Source: an uncultured Anaerolineales bacterium (lineage in GTDB: Bacteria > Chloroflexota > Anaerolineae > Aggregatilineales > Aggregatilineaceae). Taken from it: a stretch of DNA of 43,134 bases. The stretch is from the NCBI GenBank assembly GCA_937135955.1, contig CAKZOB010000071.1:1-43134 (forward strand). The letters are read 5' to 3'. A program made the position numbers and the translations under genes. Shown piece by piece: positions 36,901-43,134 of the stretch (within the stretch, counting starts at the first letter, position 1; every line of letters starts with the position of its first letter). The notes beneath the pieces were generated by a model that saw only the letters and a list, made by a program, of their open reading frames with translations, made no database searches and was not told the origin of the DNA.

Positions 36901-37175
36901 AATTGTGGCAGGCCCGCGTCGTTGCGCTGAGCTTTCACCAGAGCAAAGCTATCGCCTGAACCACGAAAGAGACCCAGTGAAGCCGGCATTTCGGCAGTGG
37001 CTTCAGAGCGCAGAGGAGGGAGCAGAGCAGCCAGACGCAGCCACTCGGCAGCCAGTTCGGCTGTGACGCCAGGCGTGCGGGCGACAATGCCCGGATTGGC
37101 CGAGGGGCGGTTGCCTGGCAACAACAGATTGCCGAAATAGAAGCGTTCCAGGTAGAAAATCCGTGGCTCGTCCAA
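33996..37175 (-). CDS. Large helical protein, GAP1-like (GTPase-associated protein) family
   Basis: The 1059-residue protein starts at TTG 37175; a stop two codons upstream fixes the earliest start. The first 250 residues have beta-rich pieces (FGNLLLPGNRPSANPGIVARTPG, FALVKAQRNDAGLPQLLFVLA) and EQRLNFLWGLLSLLPTPARTEITFALHASDP, which resembles the GAP1 N/M-terminal region of proteins associated with GTPase-linked systems. The remaining 750 residues are Leu/Ala-rich and almost entirely helical, like tandem helical repeats. There is no signal peptide. I can name no function with confidence; a scaffold or regulatory protein is plausible. A lipoprotein gene follows directly. Divergent from the recombinase gene. 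Confidence 0.55.
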   Translation of the reverse strand: MDEPRIFYLERFYFGNLLLPGNRPSANPGIVARTPGVTAELAAEWLRLAALLPPLRSEATAEMPASLGLFRGSGDSFALVKAQRNDAGLPQLLFVLAPRQALDALGGNVLAFRSLALMEMPSFNAVRTDLQPFALHCPPPPDEDARIAAINALLSACGDSFTTVEGLLAALIERWPVAIVNSPASAEQRLNFLWGLLSLLPTPARTEITFALHASDPMVTRGDIKFLSQRTTPPQHVVFDWKNTALLTPAVAHPYSHYIVSQLRLDPGLAVEEIDRLATAVAWHARRSDSLAQTLAWTARRAALDQVVQESQPADRALVAEILRNDPTLTDELRWLYSRHLLAFALALQETDSTDVIPAICATRPALAEQLARYLSDAIAAGQADMVFRLLERWMLRVPETARGQWRAVLQEAARVRVRTWLSAGAIDEAVAFFEQIPAAPAVLGLASIIPDVVRESLSAACQSPRLAHSLFLLAVYGLPAGDFHRLLLEQDFVRQLPPATQTAISYLQPGQCPPIRPRVLDEGARPFGDGFRMPVLARLVECAVYLQRTQLVDTPSLLALMVMAQSPQADRYVNMIHQVVHELCEFTRLRTLAPPGPRVLVQLLLQTGAYYDAVELLEFYQEQFFGPQHLTEFTALAGELFLHLALSPDALTQALTHLEGSRLAPEPRCMIYVSALTSRQWADDQDYAARRLTTMIFNDHHLIDTVGTANVLQLLAYYARHRQTLDALRVGAALVDHLLNAGLEGAKNIARMWPAITWDSEATDAARELLRRYARGVPLSDLPAIVKFLESALGKQVGEMLRATWLLRLAMGGSDLLGFAEQIHIAARLLTDIAAVYHAEKERPPLHRLRRELDTLTGNLSEYDRARMAENFLAIGRLVTALYAATANARRRPSDVLLISNDAVPHTGLELLLFLGGYLGQQQLSPLDLQRESMAHLFGSRSAAILLSETTSTCHLLENLLSAFEARDLLRIEPETLRAELTSHWQTLSLYHQRQLEPVLPADCHHLAQVIRLMAEAAAERALTNSPLGRQLETGRRQPESALEALRWIHGYFARKHS

Positions 37176-37320
37176 AGTCTTCTACCCGCCGAGGTGATGC
37201 CCGCGCGGAATTCTTCGCCTATTGTACAGGATGCGGCGCGCTTGGGCGAAGTGATAATTGGGTATGCCTGTAGCGCTTATGATAGAATAGCCGCCTGGCC
37301 AATGGGGTAGGAGGGCTGCT

Positions 37321-38310
37321 GTGGACGACGATCGAATCGTCGAAATGCCGCGGGAAGACAGCGCAGTGTTGTGGACGGGCGAGTTGCCTTTCACACAACA
37401 TCCCGCAGTCGTCTATCTGGCGAGCCTGTCCGAGGGATCGCGGCGGACAATCTTTCAGGCGCTGGATACTATGGCGCGCTTGCTATCGGGTGGGCGACTG
37501 GGAGCATTCATGCTCAACTGGGCAGCGCTGCGCTACGAACACACCGCGGCCATTCGCGCGTTGCTGGCGGAACGGTACAAGCCGGCGACAGCCAACAAGA
37601 TGCTGTCGGCTCTGCGCCAGGTGCTCTACCACGCCTGGCAGTTGGGACAACTCAGCGCCGAAGATTATCAGCGTGCGCGTTCGGTGCGCAGTGTGGTGGG
37701 CGATGTATTGCCAGCCGGGCGCGATCTGGGTGCGGGCGAACTGGCGGCGCTGATGGCAGCCTGCGAAGCCGATCCCTCTCCGGCGGGCGCGCGCGATGCG
37801 GCGATTATCGCGCTGATGTACGCAACGGGCGTGCGTCGCTCGTCCGTGGTGCGCCTGAACCTGTCCGATTACGACCCGGCGACGGGCACGCTGCGTGTGC
37901 GACAGGCCAAGCGTAACAAAGAGTACCTGGCCTATGTGGCGCAGGATGGTGCACAACGGGCCATGGCCGACTGGCTGGCCGTGCGCGGATCAGAGGCGGG
38001 GCCGCTGTTCTGGCCGATCACCAAGGGGGGCGACCTGATTCCGCGCCGGATGAGCACACAGGCCATCTACAACCTGCTGATCAAGCGCGCGCAGCAGGCG
38101 GGCGTGCAGCACGTTTCGCCGCACGACCTGCGTCGCACGCTGGCAGGCGATCTGCTGGATGCCGGAGCCGACATTGTCACTGTACAGCGCATTCTGGGGC
38201 ACGCCAGCGTAGACACCGCCGCCCGTTACGACCGTCGGCCCGAAGAAGTCAAGCGCAAAGCGGCGACGCTGATCCACGTGCCGTATCGGGGACGTCGCCC
38301 CGAGCGTTGA
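37321..38310 (+). CDS. Tyrosine recombinase (XerC/D-like phage integrase family)
   Basis: The 329-residue protein begins at GTG 37321 after AGGAGGG. An N-terminal SAM-like core-binding domain (about 25-120) precedes the catalytic domain, with ATGVRRSSVV (Arg172), Lys197, HDLRRT (His268, Arg271), LGHASV (His294) and the nucleophile Tyr303 in ARYDRR. All catalytic residues are intact. It cuts and joins DNA by a phosphotyrosine link. It could be a chromosomal-dimer resolvase or an orphan integrase; no att site, transposase or phage gene lies next to it. A TAGAAT-like box at 37283-37288 may be part of its promoter. Confidence 0.9.
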   Translation: MDDDRIVEMPREDSAVLWTGELPFTQHPAVVYLASLSEGSRRTIFQALDTMARLLSGGRLGAFMLNWAALRYEHTAAIRALLAERYKPATANKMLSALRQVLYHAWQLGQLSAEDYQRARSVRSVVGDVLPAGRDLGAGELAALMAACEADPSPAGARDAAIIALMYATGVRRSSVVRLNLSDYDPATGTLRVRQAKRNKEYLAYVAQDGAQRAMADWLAVRGSEAGPLFWPITKGGDLIPRRMSTQAIYNLLIKRAQQAGVQHVSPHDLRRTLAGDLLDAGADIVTVQRILGHASVDTAARYDRRPEEVKRKAATLIHVPYRGRRPER

Positions 38311-38317
38311 CGGGGCG

Positions 38318-38884
38318 TCAGCGCTGCGCCAGCAGGAATTCGCGCAGAGCGGCCAGGGCGCGAGCGCGCATCGAGATGGTCATCTTGGCCTCGCGGGGCA
38401 TCTCGCCATAGGTGATGTCGTAGCCGTCGGGCTGGAAGATGCTGTCCCAGCCAAAGCCGTATGTGCCGCGCGGCTCGCGGGTGATAGTGCCGGTGGCCTG
38501 ACCCGTGAATGTGTGCAATTCCTGCCCGTCGTACAGGCACAGCACCACGGTTGCTACTGCGCGCCGGTCGTCCCAGGCATCGAGTTGACGGCACAACCCC
38601 TCTTCGCCAACTGCCCCCAGCACCCATTTGATCAGCGCGCCGGGGAAGCCTTTCCAGGCTACAACCGCCAGCCCTGTATCCTCGACCAATACAGCCTGCG
38701 TATCCAGCATGTCATAGGCAGCGCGGGCTTTGTGTGCAGCCACCTGAACCGGATCGAGCGACTGGATTTCGGGCACGTCGAGCGCCAGCCGTTCGACCTC
38801 GACACCGCAAGAGGTCAGGCCGTCGCGGATTTCGCGGAATTTTTCTTCATTGGACGACACAAAAGTTATGTGTGTGATGGGCAT
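38318..38884 (-). CDS. HAM1/RdgB-like non-canonical purine NTP pyrophosphatase
   Basis: ATG 38884 (product begins MPITHITFVSSNEEKF, 188 residues) has GGAG about 6 bases upstream; the frame stays open further upstream but only through the AOR promoter. HAM1 motifs: FVSSNEEKFREI (like SxNxxKxxE), LVEDTGLAVVAWKGFPGALIKW (like EDSGL...PG) and GTYGFGWDSIFQPDG. It hydrolyses dITP, ITP and XTP to monophosphates and so keeps deaminated purines out of nucleic acids. Slightly archaeal-like in sequence. It converges on the recombinase gene (7 bp gap). Confidence 0.9.
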   Translation of the reverse strand: MPITHITFVSSNEEKFREIRDGLTSCGVEVERLALDVPEIQSLDPVQVAAHKARAAYDMLDTQAVLVEDTGLAVVAWKGFPGALIKWVLGAVGEEGLCRQLDAWDDRRAVATVVLCLYDGQELHTFTGQATGTITREPRGTYGFGWDSIFQPDGYDITYGEMPREAKMTISMRARALAALREFLLAQR

Positions 38885-39002
38885 GAGAACTCCTGTATAG
38901 GGCGAGATACGCTCCGCGCGCCCATTGTAGCAGCCGCGCAACGAATGCCAACCCCTGCGGTGCCAAATGATACTTTTTCGCCGGATGTTCAGTACCGCAG
39001 GC

Positions 39003-39031
39003 CTGACACCGTCTTCGAGTTCGGGTATCAT
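39003..39031 (+). promoter_or_regulatory. Promoter of the aldehyde oxidoreductase gene
   Basis: CTGACA (39003-39008) and TATCAT (39026-39031) with a 17-bp spacer, each five of six to consensus. Start near 39038, leader about 43 nt. Supports the ATG at 39081. Confidence 0.7.
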
Positions 39032-39080
39032 GAAGAAAAACAATGGTTGCGAGCGTTTGATCTCAGGAGAGACAAAACTC

Positions 39081-41252
39081 ATGAAGGCGTTGACCACTGA
39101 GGAACTCAAGCAGGCGCATAGAGTCCTGGCCGAGTTTACCTATGAACTTCAGCCGGTTCAGTACGGCTATGCCAACCGGACGCTGTACGTTGACCTGAGC
39201 ACCAACACGATCCGCAGCAAGCCAGTCACGCAACAGATGAAAGATGTCTTCACCGGCGGCAAGGGGTTCTGCTTGTGGCTGTTGTGGAATGGTACTTCGC
39301 CCTCTACACGCTGGGACGATCCGGAAAACGAGATCGTGATCGCGGGGGGGCCAATTGGCGGCATCACGGCCTATCCAGGGTCGGGGAAGTCCACCGTAGT
39401 GACCATTTCCCCGCTGACTGACTCCGTTATTGACAGCAACGCAGGCGGTTACTTCGGCCCCTATCTCAAGTTCTCCGGTTGGGATGCGCTGGAGATTCAG
39501 GGAATTGCCGAGCGCGACGTGATCATCGTCATTGATGGCGACGAGGGGCGGGTCACTATCGAGGAAGCGCCGCTCGAAGAAATCAACACGCACCTGATCG
39601 GGCGTCAACTGACCGAGATGTACGCCAGGGACGAGCGCGATAAGCGCAGTGTGTCGGTCGTTTCGGCGGGGCAGGGGGCGGAGTATTCGCGTTATGCCGG
39701 ACTGAATTTTAGCTGGTACGACGTGCGTCGCCAGGAAGTGCGCGTCAAACAGGCCGGGCGCGGTGGATCGGGGCGCGTGTTCCGTCACAAGCGTATCAAG
39801 GCGATCGTGGTGCGTTACAGCCAGATGCGCGGCGATAGCAATCACCCGGCCAACATGGAGTTGATCCGCAAGGCGGGGGCGCGCATCAACAAAGAGATCG
39901 CCGAGCTGGACAGCAAACAGAACAACATGCGCAAGGTGGGGACTGGTTACCTGCCACCGATTATGAACGAATTCGATTTGTTGCCAGTGCACAATTTCCG
40001 CTATGGTTCGCATCCTCAGGCTCAGAACCTGGACACATCCGTCTGGGAGAAACTCTATACCCAGGGGATGCCCGACGGTTGCTGGTATGGGTGTACCCTG
40101 TCCTGCGCCCATGGCGTGGATCACTTTCATCTGCGCACCGGCCCATACAAGGGGCAGGTGGTGCTGGTAGATGGGCCGGAATACGAGACGATCGCTGGCA
40201 CGGGGTCGAATATCGGTGTGTTCGATCCACTCGCGGTGATCGAGATCAACTTCTACTGCGATACCTACGGCATTGACACGATCTCGTTCGCTAATTCAGT
40301 CGCCTTCGCCATGGAATGCTTTGCCGAAGGGATCATTGACGAGGAGATCACTGGCGGTCTCAGACTCACCTGGGGCAACGCCGAAGCTGCGCTGGAACTG
40401 CTGCACCAACTGGCGCGGGGTGAAGGATTCGGCCACATCGTGGGACAAGGGGTGCGCTATATGAAGCGCCTGTTCGTCGAGCAGTACGGGGCCGATCCGC
40501 AGTTCGTCCAGGATATTGGCATGGAAGTGAAGGGGATGGAAATCTCCGAGTACATCACCAAGGAGTCACCGGCGCAGCAGGGCGGCTACGGTATGGCGCT
40601 CAAAGGCGGGCAGCACGACGAAGCCTGGCTGATCTTCATGGACATGGTCAAGAAGGAACTGCCCACTTTCGAGGCCAAGGCAGAGGCGTTGCACTACTTC
40701 CCCTTGTGGCGGACATGGTTCAGCCTGCATGGCCTGTGCAAGTTGCCCTGGAACGACATCACGCCAGCTAACAACAGTCAGACGGCAGAGCCGAACAAAG
40801 TGCCGGAGCACGTGGAAAATTACTGCTGGCTCTATGAAGGGTTATCTGGCAAGCCCACGCGCCCCGAAGACTTGATCGCCCAATCAGAGCGGGTGTACAA
40901 CTTCCAGCGCCTGTTTGCTCTGCGCCTGGGTTTTGGTACGCGCGAACACGACTACCTGCCCTACCGGGCCATGGGACCGGTGACCGAAGACGAGTATCAG
41001 TCACGTGCTGAGCGCTACGACTGCCAACTGCGCGAAGAGGTGGGCGTAGACCCGGTGCAGATGACCGTCGCCGAAAAGATCGCGGCTCTGCGCGCCTACC
41101 GCGAAGAGCGCTACGAGCAGCTCATGGACGCCGTCTACAAGCGGCGGGGCTGGACGCCTGACGGCATTCCTACGCTCAGGAAGGTGCGCGAACTGGGCAT
41201 TGATTTTCCGGAGGTTGTGGCGTTACTCAAAGAGCACGGCGTCGAGGAATAG
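39081..41252 (+). CDS. Aldehyde:ferredoxin oxidoreductase family protein (tungsten-pterin enzyme)
   Basis: I use ATG 39081, nine bases after AGGAGAG; upstream open frame overlaps the promoter. The 723-residue protein has the family N-terminal domain (NRTLYVDLSTNTI, VFTGGKGFCLWLLW, AGGPIGGITAYPGSGK, NAGGYFGPYLKFSGWDAL) that binds the bis-pterin. Probable 4Fe-4S ligands are C334, C338 and C342 (CWYGCTLSC) with C553 (LHGLCKLPW). YGIDTISFANSVAFAMEC and MKGxEIxxY-like EVKGMEISEY follow. AOR enzymes oxidise aldehydes or related compounds with ferredoxin; the substrate here is unknown. The length is typical of the larger family members (BamB- or WOR-like). The two moeA genes supply a matching cofactor route. 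No ferredoxin gene is adjacent. Confidence 0.92.
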   Translation: MKALTTEELKQAHRVLAEFTYELQPVQYGYANRTLYVDLSTNTIRSKPVTQQMKDVFTGGKGFCLWLLWNGTSPSTRWDDPENEIVIAGGPIGGITAYPGSGKSTVVTISPLTDSVIDSNAGGYFGPYLKFSGWDALEIQGIAERDVIIVIDGDEGRVTIEEAPLEEINTHLIGRQLTEMYARDERDKRSVSVVSAGQGAEYSRYAGLNFSWYDVRRQEVRVKQAGRGGSGRVFRHKRIKAIVVRYSQMRGDSNHPANMELIRKAGARINKEIAELDSKQNNMRKVGTGYLPPIMNEFDLLPVHNFRYGSHPQAQNLDTSVWEKLYTQGMPDGCWYGCTLSCAHGVDHFHLRTGPYKGQVVLVDGPEYETIAGTGSNIGVFDPLAVIEINFYCDTYGIDTISFANSVAFAMECFAEGIIDEEITGGLRLTWGNAEAALELLHQLARGEGFGHIVGQGVRYMKRLFVEQYGADPQFVQDIGMEVKGMEISEYITKESPAQQGGYGMALKGGQHDEAWLIFMDMVKKELPTFEAKAEALHYFPLWRTWFSLHGLCKLPWNDITPANNSQTAEPNKVPEHVENYCWLYEGLSGKPTRPEDLIAQSERVYNFQRLFALRLGFGTREHDYLPYRAMGPVTEDEYQSRAERYDCQLREEVGVDPVQMTVAEKIAALRAYREERYEQLMDAVYKRRGWTPDGIPTLRKVRELGIDFPEVVALLKEHGVEE

Positions 41253-41308
41253 CGGCGCAGGCATCTAGGAACACAGCCTGCTGGTTGTTCTGGATCGCCA
41301 ATCAAAAG

Positions 41309-41330
41309 AGCCTCCCCTGAGTGGGAGGCT
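41309..41330. terminator. Bidirectional terminator between the AOR gene and tRNA-Phe
   Basis: AGCCTCCC (41309-41316) pairs with GGGAGGCT (41323-41330) around a 6-base loop. On the minus strand it is followed by CTTTTGATT, on the plus strand by TTCCTG. It most likely ends the tRNA transcript and may help end the AOR transcript. Confidence 0.8.
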
Positions 41331-41336
41331 TTCCTG

Positions 41337-41409
41337 TGCCGAGGCCCAGACTTGAACTGGGGACTCCTTGATTTTCAGTCAAGTGCTCTACCAACTGAGC
41401 TACCTCGGC
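41337..41409 (-). tRNA. tRNA-Phe (anticodon GAA)
   Basis: 73-nt cloverleaf on the minus strand. Acceptor GCCGAGG pairs with CCTCGGC, discriminator A; D-arm GCTC...GAGC with AGTTGGTAGA, anticodon stem CTTGA/TCAAG with loop CTGAAAA and GAA anticodon, T-arm CCCAG/CTGGG with TTCAAGT. CCA is not encoded. Strong promoter upstream and terminator downstream. Confidence 0.97.
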
Positions 41410-41434
41410 GTGTGTTCCAATCGGAACATCCCGT

Positions 41435-41462
41435 ATTCTAGCGTGTTTTCGCCTGCTGTCAA
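41435..41462 (-). promoter_or_regulatory. Promoter of tRNA-Phe
   Basis: On the minus strand TTGACA (41462-41457) and TAGAAT (41440-41435) are 16 bp apart; start near 41428. A short inverted repeat GTTCC-AATC-GGAAC (41414-41427) lies in the 5' leader. Confidence 0.85.
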
Positions 41463-41521
41463 CGGTGCAGTGGCCTTTTTGGGGCCAGATTTCTGAGCAC
41501 AGCGCTCTCAGCATTCTCTAA

Positions 41522-41550
41522 CCGACACACCCCAGGGCTTTTGTTACGAT
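41522..41550 (+). promoter_or_regulatory. Promoter of the SRPBCC-crtI-like pair
   Basis: CCGACA (41522-41527) and TACGAT (41545-41550) with a 17-bp spacer and an extended -10 TG at 41542-41543. Start near 41557, about 30 nt before the ATG. Confidence 0.55.
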
Positions 41551-41586
41551 CTGCATGGCTTTCTCGCGCAGTTCGTGGACAGAGCT

Positions 41587-42045
41587 ATGGGTGGATCACA
41601 GCGCCTGGTGTTCGAGTATCGTTCCGTGATAGCGGCTCCGGCGGAGCGTGTGTGGGCATTTCATCAGTCCCCAGACGCCCTTCGTCACCTGACTATGCCG
41701 CCGATGCGCACACAGATTGTGCGCGATGATCGTCGCTCTCTTATCAGCGGAGAACTGGAGTTCCTGCTGCGGTTAGGGCCGCTATCGGTACGCTGGGTGG
41801 CCGCTCATGCGTCGGGGCCGGAGCCTATGTCTTTCGTGGATCGTCAGGTTGTCGGACCACTGGCTTTCTGGGAGCACGAACACGTCATGCGCCCTTGTGA
41901 AGGCGGTACCGAATTGCTTGACCGGATCACCTTCTCGTATCGCTCTGGTCTGCGATATGCGTGGACGCGCCTGATCTTCAGTCGTCCGGCCTTGCGCACA
42001 CTGTTCGCATACCGACACTGGCGAACTCGTCGCGCGGTGAGGTGA
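41587..42045 (+). CDS. SRPBCC (START-like) domain protein
   Basis: ATG 41587 is preferred (152 residues, start MGGSQRLVFEYRSVIAAP); a GTG at 41575 is possible, and ribosome signals are weak. The sequence FEYRSVIAAPAERVWAFHQSPDALRHLTMPPM and the later DRITFSYRSGLRYAWTRLIF are typical of the SRPBCC/polyketide-cyclase-like helix-grip fold, which binds hydrophobic ligands. It resembles cell-division-inhibitor-type SRPBCC proteins. It lies 6 bp before the CrtI-like gene, so they form an operon; a role in carotenoid or lipid handling is an inference. Confidence 0.75.
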   Translation: MGGSQRLVFEYRSVIAAPAERVWAFHQSPDALRHLTMPPMRTQIVRDDRRSLISGELEFLLRLGPLSVRWVAAHASGPEPMSFVDRQVVGPLAFWEHEHVMRPCEGGTELLDRITFSYRSGLRYAWTRLIFSRPALRTLFAYRHWRTRRAVR

Positions 42046-42051
42046 AGCAAA

Positions 42052-43134
42052 ATGGGACAGAAGACGGCAGAGCACCATGTCGTTGTGATTGGTGCGGGTA
42101 TTGGCGGTCTGACCGCTGCTGCATTAATCGCTCAGGCTGGATACCGCGTGACGGTGCTGGAGGCGGGGGCGTATCCTGGCGGTTCGGCGGGGACGTTTTA
42201 CCACAAAGGATTCCGCTTCGATGCTGGAGCAACGCTGGCAGGGGGATTCCAGCCCGGTGGCCCTCATGCACTGGTAGGTGAACGGTTGCAGATACAGTGG
42301 CCAGTGCGTCCGGCTGAAGCAGCGTGGATGGTACACCTGCCAGAAAAGCGGGTACTTCTTAGCCGGGATCGTCAGAGTCTGCTTGACCTTTTCCCGCATA
42401 GCGCCAGGTTTTGGGGAGAACAGGCACACCTGGCCGACCGAGTCTGGATGCTGGCTGCTGAAGCGTTGCCCTGGCCTCCGGGCGACTGGCGTGAACTGAT
42501 GCGCCTGAGTGGAATCGGGCTGCGACACCTGCCGGCGGCGCTCGACCTGTTGCCGCTAGCGTTTCATTCGGCGGCCCAATGGTTGGCGCGTCACCGCCTG
42601 GCCGATGACTGTGTCTTTCGGCGTATGATTGATGCGCAGTTGCTGATCTCGGCTCAGGCGGTGGCATCGGAGGCCAATGCCCTTTACAGCGCCATAGCGC
42701 TCGATTTGCCGCGGCAAGGGGTATACCATGTCGAAGGAGGCATGGGCGGCATTGCTCAAACACTGGCGGGCAAAGTGCGCGAATTGGGCGGTGAGGTGCA
42801 TTATAAGCGCAAAGCGACACGAATTGTGGTACATGATGGTCGCGTAAGCGGTGTGCAGATGGAAGTGCGGCGTCGTTCGGAAGAATACCTGCCCGCCGAT
42901 TTCGTGGTCGCCAATGTCACGCCGTGGTCGTTAGACCAGCTACTGGCGGAAGATAGCCCGCCCGCGCTACGCCGAGAAGTGGCTGGGCGGGCGATGGGGT
43001 GGGGCGCTTTCGTACTGTATGTCGGGCTTGATGCCCGCGCCGTCCCCGCCGATCTACCCGATCACCATCAAATCATCACCGATAGGGAAGGGCCGCTGGG
43101 CGAGGGCAGGAGCGTCTTTCTTTCGCTCTCGCCC
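42052..43134 (+). CDS. CrtI/CrtD-like FAD-dependent desaturase, N-terminal part (cut by window end)
   Basis: The frame is open from ATG 42052 (GAGGTGAA upstream) to the window end, 361 codons. Residues 9-38 hold the dinucleotide-binding fold VVVIGAGIGGLTAAALIAQAG ending in a Glu for the FAD ribose (VTVLEA), and GGSAGTF and FRFDAGATLA follow, as in phytoene desaturases, carotenoid isomerases and related NAD(P)/FAD oxidoreductases. YHVEGGMGGIAQTLAGKVRELGGEVHY and FVVANVTPWS are later signatures. It may act in carotenoid synthesis, but the C-terminus needed to place it in CrtI, CrtD, CrtO or CrtISO is missing. Confidence 0.8.
   Translation, partial: MGQKTAEHHVVVIGAGIGGLTAAALIAQAGYRVTVLEAGAYPGGSAGTFYHKGFRFDAGATLAGGFQPGGPHALVGERLQIQWPVRPAEAAWMVHLPEKRVLLSRDRQSLLDLFPHSARFWGEQAHLADRVWMLAAEALPWPPGDWRELMRLSGIGLRHLPAALDLLPLAFHSAAQWLARHRLADDCVFRRMIDAQLLISAQAVASEANALYSAIALDLPRQGVYHVEGGMGGIAQTLAGKVRELGGEVHYKRKATRIVVHDGRVSGVQMEVRRRSEEYLPADFVVANVTPWSLDQLLAEDSPPALRREVAGRAMGWGAFVLYVGLDARAVPADLPDHHQIITDREGPLGEGRSVFLSLSP

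Noticed and set aside
36066-36959. Nearly 300-codon open frame antisense to the GAP1-like gene
   Set aside because: Gln/Gly/Arg-rich shadow of a high-GC gene with no domain or ribosome signal; the minus-strand gene has coherent protein pieces.
38967-39080. N-terminal extension of the aldehyde oxidoreductase
   Set aside because: The promoter at 39003-39031 lies inside it, and the ATG at 39081 has a good ribosome site and the family-typical start.
41302-41514. Short minus-strand frame over the tRNA region
   Set aside because: It covers the tRNA-Phe gene, its promoter and terminator, so it is not coding.

Overview
The window looks like a chromosomal stretch of a GC-rich bacterium, most likely a member of Chloroflexota. 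This rests on gene content: a Ser/Thr kinase fused to a PQQ-type beta-propeller, grouped with PP2C, FHA, DnaJ-vWA and response-regulator genes; Roadblock/LC7 proteins; a MoeA fused to a periplasmic-binding-like domain; a tungsten-type aldehyde oxidoreductase; and a CrtI-like gene. No rRNA or taxonomic marker gene is present, so the phylum is an inference. Starts are a mix of ATG, GTG and TTG, mostly with purine-rich Shine-Dalgarno sequences.

Layout. 1-1834: the end of a probable type 2 isopentenyl-diphosphate isomerase converges on a hemW-lipoprotein pair. 1863-8006: a six-gene signalling operon (kinase-propeller, PP2C, DnaJ-vWA, zinc ribbon-FHA, small protein, OmpR-type regulator) with a recognisable promoter and terminator. 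8023-11410 (minus): small protein, add, pyrG and a Roadblock gene. 11696-18738: a sugar locus with a LacI regulator behind a promoter/operator, a CUT2-type ABC ATPase and permease, a substrate-binding protein made of two identical domains, a terminator and a PMI-like cupin. 18938-23899: a small HAD protein, a pseudo-receiver/Roadblock protein, fhs and a membrane-tethered TPR-like protein. 24019-27186: two moeA genes, the second fused to a binding-protein domain. 27196-32646: thioesterase, RluD-type pseudouridine synthase, a probable selenocysteine-containing thioredoxin-fold protein, a nitrilase homologue lacking its cysteine, a small membrane protein, threonine aldolase and a CPBP-like membrane protein. 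32657-37175 (minus): a lipoprotein and a 1059-residue GAP1-like protein. 37321-41409: tyrosine recombinase, HAM1-type pyrophosphatase, aldehyde:ferredoxin oxidoreductase and tRNA-Phe. 41587-43134: an SRPBCC protein and the start of a CrtI-like oxidoreductase cut by the window end.

The most notable observations are: an in-frame TGA exactly where the redox cysteine of a CPYC motif belongs, followed by a SECIS-like hairpin; an 874-bp perfectly repeated segment that makes a two-domain binding protein; the kinase/phosphatase/FHA/DnaJ-vWA operon; and the Cys-to-Gly nitrilase homologue. The moeA pair and the aldehyde oxidoreductase together suggest an active tungsten- or molybdenum-pterin metabolism.
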